A DNA stretch of 6,898 nt from Legionellales bacterium (GTDB lineage Bacteria; Pseudomonadota; Gammaproteobacteria; Legionellales; Legionellaceae), in NCBI GenBank assembly GCA_003489505.1, contig DNMA01000205.1, positions 1 through 6,898 of the forward strand, in the 5' to 3' direction. Numbering within the stretch: position 1 is the first letter of the stretch; each line of letters begins with the position of its first letter. A program made the position numbers and the translations under genes. This document shows, piece by piece, positions 1 to 5,437 of the stretch. The notes under the pieces are model-generated. The model saw nothing but the letters and a program-made list of their open reading frames with translations. It did not search any database and was not told the DNA's origin.

Positions 1-215
1 AGGGTATTATCAACGCCTTCTAGAGTTTTCCCTACAATCATTGTTCCATGTCCGAGGGTGAAAGCGCCCACTTCTGAACCGGTATGAACTACATGACTAC
101 CCACACCCCATGTGAATTGAGCAGTTTTACTACCTATTTCGTTGAGCATGGCAAATGATTGACATGAAATCATTAGTGCGCCAATACCCAATAGGCATTT
201 ACCTAACGCGTTCAT
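1..215 (-). CDS. Exported protein of unknown function, N-terminal part (runs off left edge)
   Basis: The first 71 codons of a gene that continues beyond base 1. The start ATG (213-215) is preceded on the minus strand by a good Shine-Dalgarno AGGAGT with normal spacing. The protein opens with a classic Sec signal peptide: a short n-region with one Lys (MNALGK), a hydrophobic core (residues about 7-17) and a probable signal peptidase I site after Ser-Phe-Ala (residues 20-22), so the mature chain would start at Met23-Leu-Asn-Glu. The visible mature part (23-71) is rich in Gly, Thr, Ser, Val and His, with repeated short blocks such as GVGSHVVHTGSEVG and TLGHGTMIVGKT, and lacks Cys. I recognise no family. 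It is exported to at least the periplasm; this follows from the signal peptide. It is transcribed divergently from the 320-aa gene at 388. Confidence 0.8.
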   Translation of the reverse strand, partial: MNALGKCLLGIGALMISCQSFAMLNEIGSKTAQFTWGVGSHVVHTGSEVGAFTLGHGTMIVGKTLEGVDNT

Positions 216-248
216 TATATACTCCTAGAGTTTTAGTCCTTCTATTTG

Positions 249-276
249 ATTATAGTTCAAAAATTATACATCTGAA
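249..276 (-). promoter_or_regulatory. Probable sigma70 promoter of the exported-protein gene
   Basis: Read on the minus strand, TTCAGA (271-276, 4/6 to TTGACA) is followed after 16 bp by a perfect TATAAT (249-254). This places a start site about 40 nt upstream of the ATG at 215, leaving room for the AGGAGT ribosome site. A second perfect TATAAT, preceded by TG, lies at 263-268 and could act alone as an extended -10-like element; I see no good -35 for it. Confidence 0.5.
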
Positions 277-285
277 ATAAAACAT

Positions 286-297
286 ATGAAATTTCAT
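286..297. promoter_or_regulatory. Perfect 12-bp palindrome in divergent promoter region, possible operator
   Basis: ATGAAATTTCAT is a perfect palindrome with no spacer. It lies 10 bp upstream of the minus-strand -35 element (271-276) and about 46 bp upstream of the plus-strand -10 element (344-349). The position suits a dimeric regulator acting on one or both divergent genes. The half-site is AT-rich and I do not recognise the regulator, so chance is possible. Confidence 0.25.
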
Positions 298-343
298 GGA
301 GTTACGACAGAAGAGACGGGGTCTGGGGCTTTTTGATCAAAAT

Positions 344-349
344 TATACT
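344..349 (+). promoter_or_regulatory. Probable -10 element of the 320-aa protein gene
   Basis: TATACT (5/6 to TATAAT) lies 38 bp upstream of the ATG at 388, in an AT-rich stretch. No convincing -35 hexamer is present at 16-18 bp (GTCTGG at 321-326 is the candidate by spacing), which would suggest a weak or activator-dependent promoter. Confidence 0.35.
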
Positions 350-387
350 ATATTTTAACTGAGTGAGTTTTTTAAAGGGATAGGTGT

Positions 388-1350
388 ATGCCTCTTACAT
401 TGGCTCAGATGACTAAAAAAATGGAACAATGGAAAATAGAGGCGAGAAAAAAATGTCAACTTTCTTTTTCCGATCCAAAAAAAATGACTGAAATGCTGCT
501 AGGTCGCGGTGGATTAGATTATGACGGTAAAGTATTAACCATGGAAAATTTTACGCCTGAAAAACAAAACAAGGCTTGGGAGCAGCTATTGTCTCGGTAT
601 GTAGATAAAGCAGGCGAGGTTATTCCCTTAGAGGAAATGCAGAAAATTGATAAGTCAGAGGGATATTCCTTTCACGATCCTGGTCGTTATAAAGGCCAAG
701 TAATGGCGTTAGATTTACCCGATGATATGCTTAACCAATTAAATCTGATTGACATATTAAAATTAGAGGCCGTGGTATTTATAACTCAGGACATAGGGCT
801 TAAGGAACGTTTAGTTTATATAAATCAAGATTTTGGTAACGATGAAGATTTATTAAAAGCAATGCAAATGAACCGTCAATTTGAAAAAGAGATACAAATC
901 ATCATTAAAGAAGAGATCGTAGACGGAATAAAGAAACTGGAACTTCAGGATTATAATAATGCGGTCACTGACCTGAAAAAAACCATAGAAAATTTAGACA
1001 GCCCAGGCACGTTTATAAATAAAGATGATAATAAAAAATGGGGGGAGAACATGTTAAAAGCAGCGCAAGATGCCCCACAACTTACCGTACGAGAAAAGAC
1101 CATTGCAATTAAAGATGCCAAAAGCATGCTTCTTGGTGGGGAAGCCTCACTTAAATCCAGAAGTTCTGGACTTGAGGCTTTATATACTGTTTTTGCTAAA
1201 CTTAAAGAGGGCTTAAAGTCTATATCTCCAACCATGTCATTTAAAAACAGGATTAATGAAATGAAATTATCCTCAGAAGAAGCTAAGATCCCAGAGAAAA
1301 CTCAAGAGGTTCAACCCACCAATACAGGATCAAAAAGATTTAGTAGGTGA
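388..1350 (+). CDS. Unrecognised hydrophilic 320-aa protein, effector-like
   Basis: I do not recognise a family. The ATG is supported by AAAGGGA (374-380) with 7 nt spacing. The protein has no signal peptide and no membrane segment and is rich in Lys and Glu. Visible parts: a basic, helical N-terminus (about 1-30, with Lys/Arg clusters); a middle region (about 110-150) with more hydrophobic residues that looks like a folded core; a charged segment (about 155-205) likely to form long helices or coiled coil; and a low-order, hydrophilic tail (about 290-320) with an acidic patch SSEEAKIPEKTQE (295-307). A soluble, charged protein with a Glu-rich C-terminal tail resembles Dot/Icm type IV effectors of Legionella and Coxiella, but that is inference by style only. 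The reading frame continues 25 codons past the TGA at 1348-1350 to a TAA at 1426-1428. It stands alone, convergent with acs. It could equally be an ordinary cytosolic orphan protein. Confidence 0.8.
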   Translation: MPLTLAQMTKKMEQWKIEARKKCQLSFSDPKKMTEMLLGRGGLDYDGKVLTMENFTPEKQNKAWEQLLSRYVDKAGEVIPLEEMQKIDKSEGYSFHDPGRYKGQVMALDLPDDMLNQLNLIDILKLEAVVFITQDIGLKERLVYINQDFGNDEDLLKAMQMNRQFEKEIQIIIKEEIVDGIKKLELQDYNNAVTDLKKTIENLDSPGTFINKDDNKKWGENMLKAAQDAPQLTVREKTIAIKDAKSMLLGGEASLKSRSSGLEALYTVFAKLKEGLKSISPTMSFKNRINEMKLSSEEAKIPEKTQEVQPTNTGSKRFSR

Positions 1351-1448
1351 CCATCTCTAACTACTCAATTAATGGGTGAAGAAACAAAGTCTTTAGTCCC
1401 AAGCCCGGATGGGATGACTCTATTCTAACTACTATCTTATCTCAAAAT

Positions 1449-1475
1449 TTTTCATGAGGTCGCCCTGCATGAAAA
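1449..1475 (-). terminator. Stable hairpin with GNRA-type loop, possible terminator
   Basis: On the minus strand TTTTCATG pairs with CATGAAAA (8 bp); a single bulged C and a further 3 bp (AGG/CCT) close a GCGA loop, which fits the GNRA tetraloop rule. The loop on the plus strand would be UCGC, so the minus-strand RNA looks favoured. Only ATTTTG follows, so the U-tract is short and terminator function is uncertain. It lies about 245 nt past the acs stop and is the only good stem in this gap; it might end acs transcripts or a small RNA started inside the gap. Confidence 0.35.
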
Positions 1476-1507
1476 TTATCAAGTGGTTTAGAAAAATTTG
1501 TTATCAT

Positions 1508-1642
1508 TCATTTACATTGAATTTCTTTTTTAAACTCAGCCATCAAGATATCGTGTGGTTTGGATTCATAATAATCCTCAATAGCACTTTTAAAAACACA
1601 CTGACAATCATGAATACCAATGGAGTTGATTAGAGTCAACAT
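1508..1642 (-). CDS. Doubtful 44-aa ORF, possible gene remnant
   Basis: An ATG at 1640-1642 opens 44 codons to a TGA at 1508-1510. The translation begins MLTLINSIGIHDCQCVF and ends AEFKKEIQCK. It has a plausible protein-like mix (alternating hydrophobic and charged residues, acidic centre, basic end) and is not low-complexity, but there is no Shine-Dalgarno site and an in-frame TGA lies five codons upstream. I recognise no family. It may be the decayed 3' end of a lost gene, or chance. The promoter-like pair at 1629-1658 overlaps its start codon, so that promoter could not express it. Confidence 0.2.
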   Translation of the reverse strand: MLTLINSIGIHDCQCVFKSAIEDYYESKPHDILMAEFKKEIQCK

Positions 1643-1658
1643 GTATTTTTTATGTCAA
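1629..1658 (-). promoter_or_regulatory. Promoter-like pair inside the convergent gap
   Basis: On the minus strand a perfect TTGACA (1653-1658) is followed after 18 bp by TCTAAT (1629-1634, 5/6 to TATAAT). The match is better than most others in the window, yet it points at no well-supported gene. Transcription would start near 1622 and meet the hairpin at 1449-1475 after roughly 150-175 nt. It could drive a small RNA, be a relic of a lost gene, or be a chance match in AT-rich DNA. Confidence 0.3.
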
Positions 1659-1720
1659 TAATTGATAAGCTTGTTAAGTATTTTTAATAAAGTTTTTTTC
1701 CGAAGAAGTCAGCATACAAA

Positions 1721-3559
1721 TTAAAAAGTACCTTCTATAGTGGAGCCTTTTAAGATGCTCACAATTTTTTCAATAATGTCTGGATTGGCGAGTGTGGAAA
1801 TATCTCCAAGACTATCTAAATCCAATAGTACAATTTTTCTTAATAATCTTCGCATGACTTTTCCAGAGCGAGTTTTAGGTAAACCCGGAACCCAAATGAC
1901 ATTCTCCGGAGTGGCAACGGGGCCAATTTTTTGGCGAAGATGTATTTTTAAGTCGTGGGTTAATTGGCTTGATATGACTATATCAGGATAAGCTACTGCA
2001 AAAACAATAATCGCTTCTCCTTTAATAGAATGCGGTATACCAATCACAGCGGATTCACTAACTGCAGGATGAGAAATGGCAGCACTTTCAAGCTCTTCAG
2101 ACCCTAGGCGATGTCCAGAGACCTTGATCACATCATCCACTCGGCCGGTGATGATATATTCATTTTTTTCATTGAGAAAAGCACTATCACCTGTTAAGTA
2201 ACCTTTTTGCGGTTGGGCAAAATATTGATTTTTAAATCGCTGCAAATCATTAAAAATGGTTTTCATCATGCCAGGCCACGGTTTTGTAATATAAAGCAAA
2301 TTCTCTTCATCAATCAGGGCTTCAATACCTTGCATGGTGAGACCCGCACTGCCTGGGGAGGCTAAAAGATGATCTGGGCTGGTATAAATTAAGGCACCAC
2401 CAGTTTCCGTTTGCCACCAAGTGTTGATAACAGGGCAGCGTTTTTTACCGATAGTCTCAAAATACCAAGTCCAAACATCAGGGTTAATGGGTTCACCAAC
2501 GGTACCAATGAGTTCTAGGGACTTTAAAGAATAAGGTGAAATCCATTGCTCTCCTTCATGTCTTAAACTTCTTAAAACGGTCGGCGCAGTATAAAAATTT
2601 TCAATTTGATATTTATCGATAATTTGCCAATATCTTGAAAAGTTTGGATAGTTCGGGACGCCTTCATACATGACTGTTGTTGCAGCATTGAGTAAGGGGC
2701 CATAAATTAAATAGGAATGACCGGTAATCCAGCCAATATCTGCTGTACACCAATGTTTTTTATCGGGTCGGGGTTTGAAAATGATATCAAAGGTGTAGGC
2801 TACATACGTTAAATAGCCTCCCATCGCATGCACAATGCCTTTAGGCTTGCCAGTTGAACCTGAGGTGTAAAGTATAAAGAGTGGGTCTTGGGCATCTAAC
2901 CATTCAACTGGACAAGTCTTTTGCATCATATCGATATGCTCATGATACCAAGTATCTCGAGGAGACTGCATCGAGGTCTTTTCTTTTAAATGCTCAATGA
3001 CTAAAACATTTTTAACTGTAGGGCAGGTGGTGAGGGCATTATCGACATTGTTTTTAAAAGCAATGCGCTTATCGCCTCTTGGGCTTATATTCGTGGTGAT
3101 GACTAATTGCGCTTGAGAGTCTTGAATCCGACTTTCTAGCGCCTCAGCAGAAAAACCTCCAAAAATAACATTATGAATGGCGCCAATGCGGCTACAGGCT
3201 AAAATGGCATAAATGGCTTCAGGGATCATGGGCAAATAGATACAAACCACCTGGCCTTTTTTGATACCTAGCTTTTTGAGTAGATTGGCCATCTGGCAGG
3301 TTTTTTCATGAAGTATTTGGAAGCTAATGGCTTGACTTTGATGGGTCTCATTACCTTCCCAGAGAATGGCAATTTTCTCTGCATGATCGGGCAGATGCCT
3401 ATCAATGCAATTGTATGAAGCATTGGTTTTTCCATTCACAAACCAGTCAATCGGTAGATTTTCAAAATCGCCTTTTTGGGTGATTTCCCAAGGCTGATGC
3501 CAATAAAGGTATTTTTGAGCAATCATAGCCCAAAAAGAAGAGGGGGTATTGATATCCAT
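1721..3559 (-). CDS. acs: Acetyl-CoA synthetase (acetate--CoA ligase, AMP-forming)
   Basis: Converts acetate, ATP and CoA to acetyl-CoA, AMP and PPi in the cytosol, via acetyl-AMP. The 612 aa follow the Acs pattern throughout: CIDRHL (51-56), VIFGGFSAEA (131-140), P-loop-like YTSGSTGKPKG (231-241), GWITGHSYLIYGPL (276-289), VGEPINP (354-360), WWQTETGG (381-388), YLTGD (454-458), the domain hinge GRVDDVIKVSGHRLG (472-486) and the C-terminal KTRSGKVMRR with catalytic Lys567, the residue acetylated by Pat-type enzymes in the family. The acetate-pocket Trp (in WWQTE) is kept, favouring acetate over longer acids; the pocket Val of the Salmonella enzyme (GWVTG) is Ile278 here. It is shorter than the usual ~650 aa: about 30 N-terminal residues and about 10 around residue 418 are missing compared with E. 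coli Acs from memory. The start ATG (3557-3559) has a GGA 8 nt upstream. It lies 22 bp after the PPR-like gene, probably in one transcript. Confidence 0.95.
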   Translation of the reverse strand: MDINTPSSFWAMIAQKYLYWHQPWEITQKGDFENLPIDWFVNGKTNASYNCIDRHLPDHAEKIAILWEGNETHQSQAISFQILHEKTCQMANLLKKLGIKKGQVVCIYLPMIPEAIYAILACSRIGAIHNVIFGGFSAEALESRIQDSQAQLVITTNISPRGDKRIAFKNNVDNALTTCPTVKNVLVIEHLKEKTSMQSPRDTWYHEHIDMMQKTCPVEWLDAQDPLFILYTSGSTGKPKGIVHAMGGYLTYVAYTFDIIFKPRPDKKHWCTADIGWITGHSYLIYGPLLNAATTVMYEGVPNYPNFSRYWQIIDKYQIENFYTAPTVLRSLRHEGEQWISPYSLKSLELIGTVGEPINPDVWTWYFETIGKKRCPVINTWWQTETGGALIYTSPDHLLASPGSAGLTMQGIEALIDEENLLYITKPWPGMMKTIFNDLQRFKNQYFAQPQKGYLTGDSAFLNEKNEYIITGRVDDVIKVSGHRLGSEELESAAISHPAVSESAVIGIPHSIKGEAIIVFAVAYPDIVISSQLTHDLKIHLRQKIGPVATPENVIWVPGLPKTRSGKVMRRLLRKIVLLDLDSLGDISTLANPDIIEKIVSILKGSTIEGTF

Positions 3560-3581
3560 ATCTTACATCCATAATTACATA

Positions 3582-5372
3582 TTAAATACGATGTTCGGTT
3601 TCTAAAACCACAGCACTGGGTGAGGCTCTTTCAAATAGCTGACTAAATCGTTGTATCGCAGACCATGCCAGTTGATTGAATTGATTAAACATTGAATGAG
3701 TCATTTGTATTTGAGTACTGATGTTTGTCACAATTGCTTGTAAATATAATGGGGCTAATTCATGATGAGGATGGTTTTTATTTTCTAAATCCCTGTGAAT
3801 GCCAATCATTAAATTTTGGGCAAATGGGGTGACACGTAAAATGGTATCGAGTAATGCGAGCATAAAGGTTTTATCAGCCTGAAAATGAGACTGACTATCT
3901 TGATAAATATTCTGAATAATGAAGATTTCAGGGGCGGCAGAACGAGCAATACAAGCGAGCGTGTTGGTTGCAACAATCGAGTTCAATAATCCTTTATTTT
4001 TAGCATCAGAATACACTGCAAAACTTTGTTTAGAACTGGGTCCTGTACTATTGGCCAAAGCATATAAAGTATTAGCGTAACAAACCACATCAATACAATT
4101 ATGTGAAATAGCTTGGGCAAGTATTTCTAAGGCAAGAGGTGCATTGCTTGGGCGACAATTTGCGATAACATGTAAAATATTGCCAAAAATATGACTATCC
4201 ACAGAATGTTTGTGTTTGACTTCTTCAAATAATTCCAAAGCCAGTTTTAATTTAGGCGTATTGGATTTGGCAATAATTTGAATCATACTGGCATAGCTGA
4301 TATGGTTGACCATATTTTGTTGTTTCGCTTCTAAGAAAATCGCATAAGCTTCTTGAATATTTGGTGAGGTATGTTGAGCAAAAATATCTAAGCTACAAGC
4401 ATAAACAACGGTATCGACTTTTTGATTTTTACGGGCTTCATTTAAAATATCAATGGCTAATTCAGGATTGGGGTTTTTAGATTTAGCAATGATGGCCAAG
4501 GTATTGGCATAGGTAATGGCATCAGCTAAATTTCTTGCTTTTGCAATCTGAAATACTTCTAATGCGAGGTCTACATTAGGCTTTTCTGTTTTAGATATCG
4601 CATACAAAGTATTGGCAATGATATAAGCATTCATAATGTCTGAATCAATTGCTAGATGAAAATACTTCATAATTTGTTCATTTTGCGGATACTCACTATT
4701 ACTGATACAGAGTAAAAGATTAGCAAAAATAATTTCATCGAGCGTATTAAATTGATTTTGAGCCTCATTAAAATAATGAAAGGCTGTGTCAATTCGACTG
4801 GGCCTATGTTTTGATAAAGCATACAGTATGGTGCTATAAGTGACTAAATTAGCACGATTTTCAAGTTTTGCTTTTTCAAATAATTCTAGGGCTTGGGTAA
4901 TATCAAAATGTGGTTGTTTTGCCATACTGTGCAAAATCGAATTATAAGTAATGACATCGACTAAATTTTGCGATTGCGCTTCTAAAAATAAATCATAAAT
5001 GAGTGATGCAGAAATATTAGTATTCTTACTTAACTGAGATATTAAAGTATTGTAAGTAATCGTATTTTGTAAGTGATGCTGCTTCATTAATTTAAATATT
5101 TTTAAAGCCATAGGAAATTGATTGACTTTAAATAATTTGGTCATCAACTGATTAAAAATAAAAACATTAGGGAAAAGTTGAATCTCAATGAGTTTTTTCA
5201 AAAATTGATTGATTTGTTCGAGTGAGAAAAGTTGTTTTAATTCCTGATTCAAGTCCATAAAAAATTTTTGTTCATGTGCTTTTGCGTGAGGAGCCATTGC
5301 ACTTAATTCTTGAATAGATTGTTCAATGTGCTGAGAGGTTTGATTTGAAAAAAGTTTTTGGGTGCCCTGCAT
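3582..5372 (-). CDS. Pentatricopeptide repeat (PPR)-like protein, predicted RNA-binding
   Basis: A 596-aa protein made mostly of tandem helical-hairpin repeats resembling PPR motifs. An N-terminal helical region (1-69) is followed by twelve repeats (70-500): 34 aa for the first, 37 for the fourth and 36 for all others. Typical units read ITYNTLISQLSK or ITYANTLAIIAK for helix A and ALELFEEVK for helix B; every repeat ends in Asp or Asn, the place of the second base-specifying residue in the PPR code. A C-terminal region (501-596) is helical and not repeat-like. No signal peptide, membrane segment or extra catalytic domain (SMR, DYW) is visible. PPR proteins bind single-stranded RNA, mainly in organelles; bacterial members are few, including some in host-associated bacteria. 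It may bind the cell's own RNA or act in a host as an effector; neither can be settled here. The ATG at 5370-5372 lacks a Shine-Dalgarno site and sits just after a TATAAT, so its transcript may be nearly leaderless. acs follows after 22 bp. Confidence 0.85.
   Translation of the reverse strand: MQGTQKLFSNQTSQHIEQSIQELSAMAPHAKAHEQKFFMDLNQELKQLFSLEQINQFLKKLIEIQLFPNVFIFNQLMTKLFKVNQFPMALKIFKLMKQHHLQNTITYNTLISQLSKNTNISASLIYDLFLEAQSQNLVDVITYNSILHSMAKQPHFDITQALELFEKAKLENRANLVTYSTILYALSKHRPSRIDTAFHYFNEAQNQFNTLDEIIFANLLLCISNSEYPQNEQIMKYFHLAIDSDIMNAYIIANTLYAISKTEKPNVDLALEVFQIAKARNLADAITYANTLAIIAKSKNPNPELAIDILNEARKNQKVDTVVYACSLDIFAQHTSPNIQEAYAIFLEAKQQNMVNHISYASMIQIIAKSNTPKLKLALELFEEVKHKHSVDSHIFGNILHVIANCRPSNAPLALEILAQAISHNCIDVVCYANTLYALANSTGPSSKQSFAVYSDAKNKGLLNSIVATNTLACIARSAAPEIFIIQNIYQDSQSHFQADKTFMLALLDTILRVTPFAQNLMIGIHRDLENKNHPHHELAPLYLQAIVTNISTQIQMTHSMFNQFNQLAWSAIQRFSQLFERASPSAVVLETEHRI
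3873..5165 (-). repeat. Array of 12 PPR-like protein repeats (36-aa pitch)
   Basis: Encodes residues 70-500 of the PPR-like protein. Repeat starts by residue: 70, 104, 140, 176, 213, 249, 285, 321, 357, 393, 429, 465. The unit is 36 aa, one more than the classic 35-aa PPR. Position 5 and last residue of each repeat, in order: N/N, N/D, N/N, S/D, A/N, A/D, A/D, A/N, A/D, G/D, A/N, T/D. Positions 12-13 are usually Ser/Ala-Lys/Asn, and a Pro at position 17 recurs from repeats 6 to 9. The repeats are diverged at the DNA level, so this is an old array, not a recent tandem expansion. Confidence 0.8.
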
Positions 5373-5384
5373 GTTTAATGATTT

Positions 5385-5390
5385 ATTATA
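5385..5390 (-). promoter_or_regulatory. Possible -10 element of the PPR-acs pair
   Basis: A perfect TATAAT on the minus strand lies 12 bp upstream of the PPR-like gene's ATG, in the 65-bp gap after the transpeptidase stop. No clear -35 is present at 16-18 bp. A start about 7 bp downstream would leave only about 5 nt of leader, in keeping with the absence of a Shine-Dalgarno site. A perfect AT-only palindrome (TTTTTTATAAAAAA, 5415-5428) lies upstream and may bend or open the DNA. Confidence 0.35.
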
Positions 5391-5437
5391 AGATGATGAT
5401 CATACTATATGCTCTTTTTTATAAAAAAAATAGCGTC

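Larger units (their letters stand above)
1351..1720. other. Convergent intergenic region without a confident gene
   Basis: A 370-bp gap between the 3' ends of the 320-aa gene and acs. It contains an in-frame 25-codon continuation of the upstream gene (1351-1428), a hairpin (1449-1475), a doubtful small minus-strand ORF (1508-1642) and a promoter-like pair on the minus strand (1629-1658). No tRNA, IS end or strong T-tract terminator is seen immediately after either flanking gene. The size is large for a convergent gap in such dense DNA, which fits either a decayed gene or a small RNA. Confidence 0.6.

Noticed and set aside
308..335. G-rich run followed by TTTTT upstream of the 320-aa gene, looking like a terminator
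   Set aside because: Only AGAC/GTCT (4 bp) can pair, and no plus-strand gene lies upstream that would need it.
951..1235. 94-codon minus-strand ORF
   Set aside because: It lies wholly inside the 320-aa gene, with no ribosome site and no recognisable protein.
1670..1685. Near-palindrome around AAGCTT in the convergent gap
   Set aside because: Several mismatches and no loop; it cannot form a useful hairpin and is expected in AT-rich DNA.
1691..1710. Possible terminator directly after acs (TTC-TTCG-GAA)
   Set aside because: The stem is only 3 bp and is followed by A residues, not T, on the minus strand.
1740..1991. 83-codon plus-strand ORF
   Set aside because: It is antisense to the conserved C-terminal domain of acs.
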